From assembly GCA_002344785.1 (NCBI GenBank), contig DDUL01000060.1:35524-99523 (forward strand): a DNA stretch of 64,000 nt. Direction: 5' to 3'. Origin of the DNA: Bdellovibrionaceae bacterium UBA2339. Lineage in GTDB: Bacteria > Bdellovibrionota > Bdellovibrionia > Bdellovibrionales > JAMPXM01. Of the stretch, positions 48,340 to 57,230 are shown one piece after another. Below the pieces are notes generated by a model. It had not been told where the DNA came from. It saw only the letters and a program-made list of their open reading frames with translations, and did no database searches. Positions within the stretch are counted from its first letter, which is position 1. Every line of letters begins with the position of its first letter. The translations under genes and the position numbers were made by a program.

Positions 48340-48963
48340 GTGAAACGCGAAGTGCTCAAATTTCCAGATCCTCGTTTGCGCAAAAAGGCCTTGTCCGTGT
48401 CGGCCGTGACACCGGAGCTTCAGGCCTTGGCCGACGATATGTTGGAAACCATGTACGGTGAAAACGGAATTGGTTTGGCGGCCCCCCAGATCGGTGAGTC
48501 GGTGCGATTGCTTGTGATCGACACGCGGCCGACGGATGAAGATGGCCAGCCGACTGACGAGGGCATGACGGAACTTGAGCGTCAGGTGAAGCAGCCGATC
48601 ATCATCTTCAATCCTGAAATTTTGGTCGCTCAGGAAAAGACCAAGTACGATGAAGGTTGTTTGTCGGTACCTGGCTACTATGAAAGCGTGGAGCGATCGC
48701 GATATATCGAGGCCAAAGGCCTCGACCGTGAGGGGCGCGAGTTGTTGATTCGCACCGACGGCTTGCTCGCGATCTGCTTGCAACATGAAATGGATCACCT
48801 CGAAGGCAAGCTCTTCATCGATCGATTGAGCTTTGTGAAATCCGAGCGAATCAAATCCAAGATTAAAAAGTCGGGCTATCCGACGCCCCAAGAAGTTGAA
48901 GAGGAGCGCGCGAAGGTTCGTGAAGCGCGCGCTCAGGCCAAGGCCAAATCCACTGAAACTTAA
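48340..48963 (+). CDS. def: Peptide deformylase
   Basis: A 207-residue metalloenzyme that removes the N-formyl group from new proteins. All three family motifs are present: GIGLAAPQIG, DEGCLSVPG (metal Cys) and QHEMDHLEG (HExxH). The C-terminal KxR/Glu-rich helix is longer than in E. coli Def (169 residues), and there is a loop insertion at about 65-85 (DTRPTDEDGQPTDEG). GTG start at 48340. It is followed 14 bases later by fmt, the enzyme that adds the formyl group it removes. Confidence 0.96.
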   Translation: MKREVLKFPDPRLRKKALSVSAVTPELQALADDMLETMYGENGIGLAAPQIGESVRLLVIDTRPTDEDGQPTDEGMTELERQVKQPIIIFNPEILVAQEKTKYDEGCLSVPGYYESVERSRYIEAKGLDREGRELLIRTDGLLAICLQHEMDHLEGKLFIDRLSFVKSERIKSKIKKSGYPTPQEVEEERAKVREARAQAKAKSTET

Positions 48964-48977
48964 CGGAGCGAGGCCGC

Positions 48978-49979
48978 GTGAGTCGCATTCGCATCCTCTT
49001 TATGGGCACTCCGGATTTCGCCATGCAGGCGCTCGATGCCCTCTGCAGCGACGAGCATTTTGAAGTGGCCGGCGTGATCACTCAGCCGGATCGCCCTGCG
49101 GGTCGCAAGCTCCAGCTGACACCCTCGCCGGTGAAAAAGCGCGCGCTGGAAATCGGTTTGCCGATTTGGACTCCGGAAAAAGTGAACACCGAAGAGTTTC
49201 GCCAAGAGATCGCGGCGCTTCGTTGTGAAGCGGCGGTGGTCGTCGCCTTTGGACAAATTTTGGGACAGAAATTTCTCGATCTGTTTCCCTTGGGCGCGGT
49301 GAATATTCATGGCTCTTTGCTCCCGCGCTGGCGAGGGGCCGCGCCGATTCAACGGGCGTTGATGGCCGGTGATGCGGAAACAGGTGTGGCGCTTCAGCGT
49401 ATAGTTCGCGAGCTGGACGCGGGCCCTGTATTGGGCGTTCGGCGCGTGGCGCTGGATGACACTCGCTACGCCGATGATGTGTATCCCGAATTGGCGCGCC
49501 TCGGGTGCGAGCTGTTGCACGTTGAGCTGATGGATTATTTGCGCGGCAATCTGATTCCCCAGGAGCAAGACGCCGCTCGGGTCACGCATGCCGCGAAGAT
49601 TGATAAGCGTGAAGCTGCGGTTTGCTGGAGCCGATCGGCCCGCGAGATTTTGAACTTGCTCAGAGGCTTAGCGCTTGGACCCATACCGCACGCGCGACGA
49701 AGTGATGGCAAAGTGCTGAAACTCCTGCGCGCCCAAGTCGTTCGCGAAACGGGCTCGGTGGCCTCGCCCGGCAGCATCGTCGCGGTCAGCGATGAAGGTG
49801 TTGACGTGGCCTGCGGCCAAGGTGTGCTGAGACTCACGCGCGTGCAGCCTGAGTCGCGTGCGCGCATGGAGATCGCAGAATTTCTCAAAGGCTATCCCGT
49901 GCAGCGAGGCGAAGTTTGGCTGGATGGCCAAACGCCGGAGGCCTCGGCGTCGGGTTCCTCTTCAGGATCGGAGGCATAA
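48978..49979 (+). CDS. fmt: Methionyl-tRNA formyltransferase
   Basis: A 333-residue enzyme that formylates initiator Met-tRNA using 10-formyl-THF. Visible are ILFMGTPDFA, GVITQPDRPAGRKLQLTPSPV (tRNA-binding loop), AAVVVAFGQIL, NIHGSLLPRWRGAAPIQRA with the catalytic N-H and SLLPxxRG, and the C-terminal OB-like domain. GTG at 48978. It lies between def and rpe, tightly spaced (2 bases to rpe). Confidence 0.96.
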   Translation: MSRIRILFMGTPDFAMQALDALCSDEHFEVAGVITQPDRPAGRKLQLTPSPVKKRALEIGLPIWTPEKVNTEEFRQEIAALRCEAAVVVAFGQILGQKFLDLFPLGAVNIHGSLLPRWRGAAPIQRALMAGDAETGVALQRIVRELDAGPVLGVRRVALDDTRYADDVYPELARLGCELLHVELMDYLRGNLIPQEQDAARVTHAAKIDKREAAVCWSRSAREILNLLRGLALGPIPHARRSDGKVLKLLRAQVVRETGSVASPGSIVAVSDEGVDVACGQGVLRLTRVQPESRARMEIAEFLKGYPVQRGEVWLDGQTPEASASGSSSGSEA

Positions 49980-49981
49980 GT

Positions 49982-50683
49982 TTGTCCAACTCCATCGCGA
50001 CACGAAAATTTTGGCCAGGCCCCAAGGCGCACGAGGCGCTGATCGCGCCTTCCATTCTCAGCGCGGACTTTGCGCGACTTGGTGAGGAGATTCGCGGTGT
50101 CGAGTCCGCCGGTGCCGACTGGATTCACGTCGATGTGATGGACGGGCGATTCGTGCCGAACCTCACCATTGGTGCGCCCGTGGTGAAGTCCTTGCGTTCG
50201 GTGACGCGACTGCCGCTGGATTGCCACCTGATGATTGAAGAGCCGGAAAAGCTCATTGCGGATTTTCTGCGCGCCGGAGCTGACGGAATCACCGTGCACG
50301 TCGAATCGACGCGCGAACTGAGTCGATGCTTTCAGATGATTCGTGAAGGTGGCGCGCGCGTCGGCGTGACGCTTCGGCCGCGTACGGATTTGGCCGAAGT
50401 GCTGAAGGTGTTGGATCAGGTGGATTTGGTTTTGGTGATGACGGTGGAGCCGGGTTTTGGTGGGCAAAGCTTCATGGCCGATCAGGTGGCGAAGATTGCG
50501 GAGTTGCGTCGTCGCATTGGACCAAAGGGCGGTGCGCACCAGCCGCTGATTCAGGTGGATGGCGGAGTGAATCTGCAGACCGTGCAAGCTGTGCGCGAGG
50601 CAGATTGTTTGGTGGCGGGGACGGCGGTCTTTGGCGCCTCTGACCGTGCGGCGGCGATTCGTGCGCTTCGTGGCGGTCGCTGA
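49982..50683 (+). CDS. rpe: Ribulose-phosphate 3-epimerase
   Basis: A 233-residue TIM-barrel enzyme interconverting ribulose- and xylulose-5-phosphate. Motifs IAPSILSADFARLGEEI, HVDVMDGRFVPNLTIG with the metal/catalytic residues, DCHLMIEEPE, MTVEPGFGGQSF and QVDGGVN are complete. I chose the TTG at 49982, seven bases after GGAGG and two bases past the fmt stop, adding an 18-residue leader before the usual start; an earlier in-frame start would lie inside fmt. Confidence 0.95.
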   Translation: MSNSIATRKFWPGPKAHEALIAPSILSADFARLGEEIRGVESAGADWIHVDVMDGRFVPNLTIGAPVVKSLRSVTRLPLDCHLMIEEPEKLIADFLRAGADGITVHVESTRELSRCFQMIREGGARVGVTLRPRTDLAEVLKVLDQVDLVLVMTVEPGFGGQSFMADQVAKIAELRRRIGPKGGAHQPLIQVDGGVNLQTVQAVREADCLVAGTAVFGASDRAAAIRALRGGR

Positions 50684-50808
50684 GCCTTTCAAATTCAAGG
50701 GCCTGTTTTTGGATCTGTTCTTGGGCATGGCATCGATGGCAGGTGCGGGCCCGGCGCGGCAGAGAATTTTGGCGACGATAATTCAGAAATCTTGTTAAGT
50801 TCGGCCGC

Positions 50809-52404
50809 ATGGGTATGAGCATGAGTAAGACCATCCAGTTGACGGGACAAGATTTGAAGCTGGCCGATGTGCGCCGCGTGGCGGTTCGGCGACAAGGCGG
50901 TGCCGACGTGAAAGTCGAATTGGCACAAGCCGCGCGAGAGCGCGTGCGCGCCAGCCGCCGATACATCGAATCGCGCATGTCTTCGGGCGAAGCCATCTAT
51001 GGCGTGAACACGGGCTTTGGCGCCTTTTCTTCCGTGCGCATCTCACCGTCGCAAATTGTTGAATTGCAGAAGAATCTGATTCGGTCACATTCGGTGGGAG
51101 TCGGAGAATTGTTTTCGCGCGAGCAAGCGCGGGCCATTTTACTTTTGCGAGCCAATGCTTTGGCGCGCGGTCATTCCGGCATTCGCGAAACAGTGATCGA
51201 TAAGCTGCTCGAATTCTTGAATCACGATTTGATTCCCGCGATTCCCCAGCAAGGATCCGTGGGCGCATCCGGAGACCTCGCGCCGCTCAGTCATTTGGCC
51301 TTGGCCGTGATCGGCGAGGGCGAAGTCTTTGATCCCGCTGATTCGGAAGGGCGCAAAGTCATTCCGGTGACCGAGGCGCTGGCGCGCACAGGTGTGAAGC
51401 CGCTGGAGCTGCAAGCCAAAGAAGGTTTGAGCATGATCAATGGCTGTCAGGTGATGACGGCCGTGGGATTGCTTGCGGTCTATGAAGCGCGGCGCTTGGC
51501 AAAGCTTGTGGATCTGGCCGGTGCGATGTCCTTGGAGGCGATGAAGGGCTCGCGCTCAGCTTTTGATCCTTTGATTCCCGCAACTCGTCCGCACGCGGGT
51601 GAGGCCATGACGGCACGTAACCTCAAACGCATTCTGGGTGAGACCTCACCGATTGCGGAAAGCCATGCGGGCTGCGGACGCGTGCAAGACGCCTATTCGC
51701 TTCGCTGCATGCCGGCTGTACATGGCGCGGCTAAGGATGCCATCCGCCGAGGCCTAGAGGTCTTGGAGATTGAGGCGAACTCATCGACGGATAATCCGTT
51801 GGTGTTTGCCGACGAAGGCAAGATTCTTTCTTGCGGCAACTTTCACGGCGAGCCGGTGGCCTTTCAGCTCGACTTCATGGCGATCGCGATGGCGGCCATG
51901 GCCTCGATCAGCGAGTGTCGGATCGAAAAGCTCATCAATCCCGCGATGTCGGGATTGCCGGCGTTCTTGGCGCCTGAAGGCGGCTTGAATTCTGGCCACA
52001 TGATTGTGCAAGTGGCGGCCGCCGCACTGGTGAGCGAAAATAAAATTCTATCGCATCCTGCGAGCGTGGATTCGATCCCAACTTCCGCAGATAAAGAAGA
52101 CCATGTGTCGATGGGCACAATTGCGTCGCGAAAGTTCCAAAGCATCGTGCGAAATGCCGAGAGTATTTTGGCGATGGAGCTTTTGGCCGCCAGCCAGGGC
52201 TTGGACTTGGTTCGCGCCGATGATGGCCGCGAGGTGAAATCGGCAGGCGTGATCGCCCAAGCTCACGCGCGCATTCGCCAAGTCGTACCCTTTGCGCAAA
52301 CGGATCGAGTGTTTCAGCGCGACATTGAGGCCTTGCGTGGGTTGGTGCGAAGCGGAGAGCTCTTGGAGCTGGTCGAAAACTCGGTGGGTGAGTTGGAGTG
52401 CTGA
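50809..52404 (+). CDS. hutH: Histidine ammonia-lyase
   Basis: A 531-residue enzyme that deaminates histidine to urocanate. The self-forming MIO cofactor comes from ASG (residues 153-155, in SVGASGDLAPL). The YGVNTGFG Tyr loop (64-71), KNLIRSHSVGVGE, and TDNPLVF and QLDFMAIAMA segments are typical of HAL rather than Phe/Tyr lyases, since SH rather than other pairs stands in IRSH. No hutU, hutI or hutG lies near, so it may have a role other than full histidine breakdown. Starts at ATG 50809 or 50815/50821. Its stop overlaps the cyclase start. Confidence 0.95.
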   Translation: MGMSMSKTIQLTGQDLKLADVRRVAVRRQGGADVKVELAQAARERVRASRRYIESRMSSGEAIYGVNTGFGAFSSVRISPSQIVELQKNLIRSHSVGVGELFSREQARAILLLRANALARGHSGIRETVIDKLLEFLNHDLIPAIPQQGSVGASGDLAPLSHLALAVIGEGEVFDPADSEGRKVIPVTEALARTGVKPLELQAKEGLSMINGCQVMTAVGLLAVYEARRLAKLVDLAGAMSLEAMKGSRSAFDPLIPATRPHAGEAMTARNLKRILGETSPIAESHAGCGRVQDAYSLRCMPAVHGAAKDAIRRGLEVLEIEANSSTDNPLVFADEGKILSCGNFHGEPVAFQLDFMAIAMAAMASISECRIEKLINPAMSGLPAFLAPEGGLNSGHMIVQVAAAALVSENKILSHPASVDSIPTSADKEDHVSMGTIASRKFQSIVRNAESILAMELLAASQGLDLVRADDGREVKSAGVIAQAHARIRQVVPFAQTDRVFQRDIEALRGLVRSGELLELVENSVGELEC

Positions 52405-54410
52405 TGCTCAATCGCTGGAAGCGAATCCTTTGGGTGGCCGTGGGTCTTGGCGTGTGGGCGGCGCTTTTTTCAACGGATGCTTCGTGGCTCAGGCGACTTG
52501 GTTTTCCCATCTATGATTCACTTCAGCGGCAACATGCACCGACAGCGAGCGATCGCGCCGTCATGCTGTGGATCAGCGAAGGCAGTATTCGCCAAGTTCA
52601 AGAAAGCACCGGCGAGTCTTGGCCCTGGCGGCGCGAGTTCTTTGCTTCGCTGCTCGATCTGGCCACGCGCTTAAAGGTTCCCACTGTGCACTTTGACTTG
52701 TTGTTTGATTTGCCTTCGGCCAACGGACCGGATGACGACGCCAGCTTTCAGGCGGCGATCCGTCGCTATGTGGACTCGGGCGGAGTGGTGGTGTTTCCGG
52801 GGGAAAGCGGCGTGGATTGGCGTAAGCCCAACCCAGCTGTGATCGGCGATTTGGATTCGCGAATTCAGTATGGCGCGATCAATGTGCCTGTTGAAGAAGA
52901 TGGTTACTATCGGCGGTGGGCGCCGCAAGTGGTGAACCCGCTCACGCAAGTCGGCTTTTCGCCCTTGGGTGTGGTGAACTTTCCTCGACCCGAAGAAGTT
53001 CGGTGGCTGCGATATCCGACGCGCGCGTCGATGCAAGCTGTGGAAATTCAAGATGCCTTCTTTTTGTTCGGTGCCTTTGAGCGAGGCGAAGCGCTGACGC
53101 CGGAACAAGAAAAGTTGCGGGCGCAGCTTTCGAATCGCGCTTGGTTTTTGGGAGTGGCCGCTGCGGGCTTGTATGACCTAAGACCCACGCCTGTGGATCA
53201 GCGCGCACCCGGCGTGATCGTGCATTACACGCACTACTTAAATGCGTCTCATCCCGAGTGGCCGCTTCGCGAGGCGCGGCCTTGGGAGGTCGCAGGAATT
53301 TTGCTCGTGCTCGCCGGTCTCGCTGTCACGGCGGCCTTTCATTTTGTGCGTCCCTTGCCCGCACTGGCCACGAGCTTTTTGATTGTCGGCGGTGGAAGTT
53401 GGGGAGCATTGCAGCTTCTTTGGCCGCTTGGAGTTTGGCTCAACCCTTGGCCGTTGTGGTTGGGCGCATTGGCGAGTGTGTCGGGTGCTTTGGCCTATCG
53501 CTTTCAGTCGGAGTGGAAGCAGTTGGAGCGATTGGCGACTTCGGTTGAGAGCTCGATGTCGTCGGCCATGGTGAAACTCATTCGACGTGGCGAACTGACG
53601 TTGTCGCGATTCGGTGAGCGTCGCGACGTTGCGGTGCTCTTTTCTGATCTCTCGGGCTTCACCAGTCTTGCGGAGAAACGCGAACCGGCTGAGTTGGTGG
53701 AGATTCTCAATCTCTACTTGGATGAATGTGTCGAATTGATTTTTGAACATGAAGGATACGTCGATAAGTTCATTGGCGATGCGATCATGGCGCTCTGGGG
53801 CGCTCCCGTCGTGGGTCAGCTTCGAGCGCCTGAGCAAGCGCTCAGGGCCGCGCTCGCCTACGCGGATCGCGTGGATCGCTTCAACACGCGCGCCACGCAG
53901 AAGTTCGGTGTTCCGCCCAAACTTTTGAGCGCACGCGTGGGCTTGCATTTTGGCCCGGCGATTGTCGGTCACATCGGCTCGCGGACTCGGCACAACTACA
54001 CGGCGATCGGCGATACGGTGAACTTAGCTTCGCGACTTGAGAGTCTCGGCAAGCAGTACGGCGTGGATCTCTTGGTCAGCGAAGAGGCGCTGGTCGCAGG
54101 TGGTTTGCGGTTGCAACCGGATTTGGCGCGCGAACTTTATTGGGTGGATGAAGTTGGAGTGAAAGGGCGAACGCAGCCGGTGCGGATCTACTCAAGGACG
54201 AAAGGCCTGCCAGCGGCCTCGGTCGAGGCCTATGGCCGTGGCTTGGAACTGTATCGCGCAGGTCGATGGGCAGAGGCCCTCAAGGCGCTCAAAGCTGTTG
54301 GGCCAGAGCTCGCGCCGGCGGAAGTGATTCGACAACGTTGCCAACATGCCCTCGATCAAGGTGAACTAAAGGCCTTTGATCGAGGAGTGTGGCGACATGA
54401 TGAAAAATAA
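52404..54410 (+). CDS. CHASE2-domain adenylate cyclase (class III)
   Basis: A 668-residue membrane enzyme. After an N-terminal helix, an extracytoplasmic CHASE2 sensor (about 30-290: YDSLQRQHAPTASDRAVMLW, WPWRREFFASLLDLA, VHFDLLFD) is followed by three membrane helices (about 300-370) and a cyclase domain from about 405. Metal Asp residues are in FSDLSGFTSL and GDAIMALWGAP, adenine-specifying Lys in VDKFIGD, Asp in YTAIGDTVN, and transition-state Asn/Arg in NLASRLE; this fits ATP to cAMP. A short TPR-like C-terminal helix region follows. Start ATG overlaps the hutH stop (TGATG), and the end overlaps the SH3 gene. Confidence 0.93.
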   Translation: MLNRWKRILWVAVGLGVWAALFSTDASWLRRLGFPIYDSLQRQHAPTASDRAVMLWISEGSIRQVQESTGESWPWRREFFASLLDLATRLKVPTVHFDLLFDLPSANGPDDDASFQAAIRRYVDSGGVVVFPGESGVDWRKPNPAVIGDLDSRIQYGAINVPVEEDGYYRRWAPQVVNPLTQVGFSPLGVVNFPRPEEVRWLRYPTRASMQAVEIQDAFFLFGAFERGEALTPEQEKLRAQLSNRAWFLGVAAAGLYDLRPTPVDQRAPGVIVHYTHYLNASHPEWPLREARPWEVAGILLVLAGLAVTAAFHFVRPLPALATSFLIVGGGSWGALQLLWPLGVWLNPWPLWLGALASVSGALAYRFQSEWKQLERLATSVESSMSSAMVKLIRRGELTLSRFGERRDVAVLFSDLSGFTSLAEKREPAELVEILNLYLDECVELIFEHEGYVDKFIGDAIMALWGAPVVGQLRAPEQALRAALAYADRVDRFNTRATQKFGVPPKLLSARVGLHFGPAIVGHIGSRTRHNYTAIGDTVNLASRLESLGKQYGVDLLVSEEALVAGGLRLQPDLARELYWVDEVGVKGRTQPVRIYSRTKGLPAASVEAYGRGLELYRAGRWAEALKALKAVGPELAPAEVIRQRCQHALDQGELKAFDRGVWRHDEK

Positions 54411-55416
54411 GCTTCGCGGTGGCGTTGAATTTTCTCGGGCCCAACTCGCACGGCGGGTGGGGCGCCCGCAGTGGAATCTAACTGCATTTTCGAAATCGAT
54501 GTTTCTCTTCGCGATGTCGCTGGGATTGAGTGGGACACTCGCGATCCTCGGCTTGAGCGAGGCGGAGGCGAAGACGAGCGCGCCGCCCAAAGCCGACGCC
54601 GCCGCGACGAAAGAGCGCATGGCGAAGATCGGTAGCAAGCCCGCCGTGCTTCGTGATCGCGCTTCAGTTTATGGAAAGAAAGTTTTCGATGTGCCTGCGG
54701 GAGCGACGGTGAGTATCGTCGGCGAAGAAGGTGCCTACCTGAAGCTTCGCTATCTTTCGCCAAAGGGCGCGACTCACACAGGCTATGTCGCAAAATCCGC
54801 GCTGACGATTTTTGAGTCGAAGGCGGCGGCTTTAGGTACTGGTCAGCGCGTGGACATGGGGCCGACGGAAGGCGCGCAAGGAGCGGGCGTGCGTCTTGGA
54901 AAAACCGGGCCTGAAGAGTCGCCCGTGGCCGACGAGGCCGCGGCGCCAACCTCTCCGGGGCAACGCGCGCGCCCCAATTTGATCAACGCGGCTGTGCCCG
55001 AGCAAATGTCGAATATGTCGGGAGCTCCGCCTGCAAGTGCGCCGGGGGCAGATGCGAGTGCTCAAGCTCGTCCCGCGAATTCGGCCGAATCGCAGCAAAG
55101 ACCGCCTGAGCCGCCGCCGCCAAATCTCGATGCCGGAGATCCCATGGCGCCTGTGGCCTCGCCCTCGCCTTCGCCGACACCGACAGCGCAGAAGAAAAAG
55201 TCGAAGACCAAAAAGCCGAAGAAGAAAAAGGGAAAGCGCAAGCCCGTGCTCAAGTCCGGCCCAGATGCCCGCATGCAACTGGGACAGCAAATTTCACCGG
55301 AGTATTTGGCGCGTTGGCGCGAGATTTACGGTGAGGCGCGTGCGGCTCAAGTTCAAGATGAAGAGCTATTGAGCTTCATGTTGGAGGGCGGCTTGGAGAG
55401 CCGCGTGTTGCAGTGA
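54397..55416 (+). CDS. Exported SH3-domain protein with Pro-rich and Lys-rich regions
   Basis: A 339-residue protein. The ATG at 54397 follows GAGGAG and overlaps the cyclase end. A hydrophobic segment (about 36-55) serves as signal or anchor. Residues about 75-150 form a bacterial SH3-like domain (KPAVLRDRASVYGKKVFDVPAG, VSIVGEEGAYLKLRY, HTGYVAKSALT), which usually binds peptidoglycan or peptides. Then come a Pro/Ala-rich stretch, a very basic KKKSKTKKPKKKKG run (about 270-290) and a short helical end. Probable envelope protein made together with the cAMP synthase. Confidence 0.7.
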   Translation: MMKNKLRGGVEFSRAQLARRVGRPQWNLTAFSKSMFLFAMSLGLSGTLAILGLSEAEAKTSAPPKADAAATKERMAKIGSKPAVLRDRASVYGKKVFDVPAGATVSIVGEEGAYLKLRYLSPKGATHTGYVAKSALTIFESKAAALGTGQRVDMGPTEGAQGAGVRLGKTGPEESPVADEAAAPTSPGQRARPNLINAAVPEQMSNMSGAPPASAPGADASAQARPANSAESQQRPPEPPPPNLDAGDPMAPVASPSPSPTPTAQKKKSKTKKPKKKKGKRKPVLKSGPDARMQLGQQISPEYLARWREIYGEARAAQVQDEELLSFMLEGGLESRVLQ

Positions 55417-56111
55417 TGAAGAGTTGGACTTCATGGGTGCTGGTGTCGCTCACGATGTTGTTGTGTTCGTGTCAGCATCTTTCGCGAAGCGAAGTTGTGG
55501 CCCAAATCAATTGGCCAAAGGCGGACGAAGTCTTAGCCAGTCAGCGACAGAGATTGGTGTCGGAGCCCCCGCATGCGAGTGAAGATTTGCAGCGCTATGT
55601 TCAGCGCGTGGGTCAGTACGTGACTTTGCACTTGGAGTTGCAAGGCCCTAACTTAAGCTGTGATGCCCATCGCGAACGGCAGTGGCCGAAGTCAGGCTTT
55701 CGATTTGTCGTGGTTCAGTCGGATCGCACTGACGTGAGCGTGTTTCCTGATGGTACGCTTTGGATCTCATCGCAGCAGCTTCGAGGCCTGAAGTCGGAAG
55801 ACGCGTTGGCGGGTTGGATCGCACATGCGGCGACGCACGTGATTTGCGGCGCAGGCCAGTGGTCAAAGTCGAAAGGAGAACTCAACTTTAGTCCAGCTGA
55901 GTTGGCAGTCGCGGATCGCGGCGCGAGTCTGGCGCTTTATCGCGCGGGCTACTGGTTGCCGGAGTACTCGGCCAGCTTGTTACAAGCTGGTTACGCCGAG
56001 CGCGAGAAGCGGGTGCAGCGGGACTGGTTGAAGATTCAAGCTCAGCGCCAAATCCAGAACACGAGTGAGCTGCGCGCCGCTCGTTTCAGCGATGTTTTGA
56101 AGCAGCTTTGA
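55416..56111 (+). CDS. M48-like lipoprotein with degenerate zinc motif
   Basis: A 231-residue lipoprotein (signal peptide LVSLTMLLCSC, Cys about 19). The core resembles M48 peptidases such as BepA and LoiP: RYVQRVGQYV, FRFVVVQSDRTDVSVFPDGTLWIS (the N-A-F-A-x-P-x-G strand equivalent), LKSEDALAGWIAHAATHV. But the HExxH motif is HAATH, so the catalytic Glu is replaced by Ala while both His remain, and the third Glu is also unclear. It is probably inactive as a protease and may act as a binding protein. Last gene of the hutH-cyclase-SH3 group, with an ATGA/TGATG overlap. Confidence 0.68.
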   Translation: MKSWTSWVLVSLTMLLCSCQHLSRSEVVAQINWPKADEVLASQRQRLVSEPPHASEDLQRYVQRVGQYVTLHLELQGPNLSCDAHRERQWPKSGFRFVVVQSDRTDVSVFPDGTLWISSQQLRGLKSEDALAGWIAHAATHVICGAGQWSKSKGELNFSPAELAVADRGASLALYRAGYWLPEYSASLLQAGYAEREKRVQRDWLKIQAQRQIQNTSELRAARFSDVLKQL

Positions 56112-56216
56112 TGTCAGTCGGTTGCGCTATGGCGCGCCAAGCTTCGAGCTGCAAAACAGGCAGCGTGTGACAAACAGCAAGCGACATGGCCCAATTTCGA
56201 TTCGGAGGGCGAAGCC

Positions 56217-57230
56217 ATGTCGTGGACTGCAATTCCTCAATCCCATTCTCAATCTCATCCTCGATCGATCTTGATCGCATCTGGCTTGATCACATTTGGC
56301 GGCGCGAAACTCCTGAGCCTCTTGCTCATGGGCGGATTGCTCGTCCCACAGCAGGTGATGGCTCAGTCGAGCGGGACATCGGCTCAGGCCAATGCGCCCA
56401 AGCGACAGAGTGGCAAGTTGTTGGGCATCGGCACGACGCTGCCGCAGATCACTGTGACCTCGCCAACGGGCGGCTGGACAGTGGGTCGAATGGTCGAGGT
56501 CGCAGGACTTGTCAGCGATCGAAGCATTGATCCGATCACCGTCAACATCAACGGTGAGCGATATTTGCTGCGCACGAAGGATGGGAACTTCAGTCGAAAG
56601 TTTCCCGTCGCCAAAGGCCGCAACACCATCAGCGTGCGCGGCACCAACAAAGCCGGTACGGCTGAAGTCTCACGCAAAATCTTTGCGGAGATTTCTCCGG
56701 TCGCGATCTCGGCGATTTTGACCAGCGATACAGACGGTGTGTACACCGACTTGCATATCTATGAGCCATCGGCGGATGCGGAGGATCGAACATTGCCGCC
56801 GAGTGTGCATGTGTTCTGGGCCAATACGGAATCACCATCGGGCGGAAGATTTTATTTAAATGAGCAGAGCGGCTCCTATGATCAGCCTGGCTATGGTCCG
56901 TATCTTTACACGCACACGTCGCCGCCGCTTGGGATTTACAAAATTGATGCGAACTATTGGCCCAGCGGTGACAAAGCTCACACGCTCGGCACGTTGAACA
57001 TCACTTTGTTTGGTGGCACAGCCAGCGAAGTGAAGCGCGTGGTTCGTCAACCGCTTGTGTCTCCTGGAGAAACGCTGACTTTGGCCTATGTGAAGATCGA
57101 TAAAGGCCAGCAAGCGAGCGTTTACATTCCCGGCTTGGATCCCAAGCCCAAGCGCGGTGGTGTTTGGCCGGATTGGGTGATCGAAGCCCCGGTGAAGAAG
57201 TTAAGCGGAAGTTCTTCGGAGGGCGAGTGA
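56217..57230 (+). CDS. yfaP: YfaP-like DUF2135 periplasmic protein
   Basis: A 337-residue exported protein: a long N-region, hydrophobic signal (GAKLLSLLLMGGLLVP) and cleavage near VMA-QSS. Residues about 75-160 are an Ig-like domain (ITVTSPTGGWTVGRMVEVAG). Residues about 160-290 are DUF2135: DGVYTDLHIYEP, VFWANTESPSGGRFYL, PGYGPYLYTHT and GIYKIDANYW. It is the first gene of a tight four-gene cluster with homologues of E. coli yfaT, yfaA and yfaS, which in Pseudomonas (mag) form an inner-membrane complex with an alpha-2-macroglobulin. Strong GGAGGG ribosome site. Confidence 0.85.
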   Translation: MSWTAIPQSHSQSHPRSILIASGLITFGGAKLLSLLLMGGLLVPQQVMAQSSGTSAQANAPKRQSGKLLGIGTTLPQITVTSPTGGWTVGRMVEVAGLVSDRSIDPITVNINGERYLLRTKDGNFSRKFPVAKGRNTISVRGTNKAGTAEVSRKIFAEISPVAISAILTSDTDGVYTDLHIYEPSADAEDRTLPPSVHVFWANTESPSGGRFYLNEQSGSYDQPGYGPYLYTHTSPPLGIYKIDANYWPSGDKAHTLGTLNITLFGGTASEVKRVVRQPLVSPGETLTLAYVKIDKGQQASVYIPGLDPKPKRGGVWPDWVIEAPVKKLSGSSSEGE

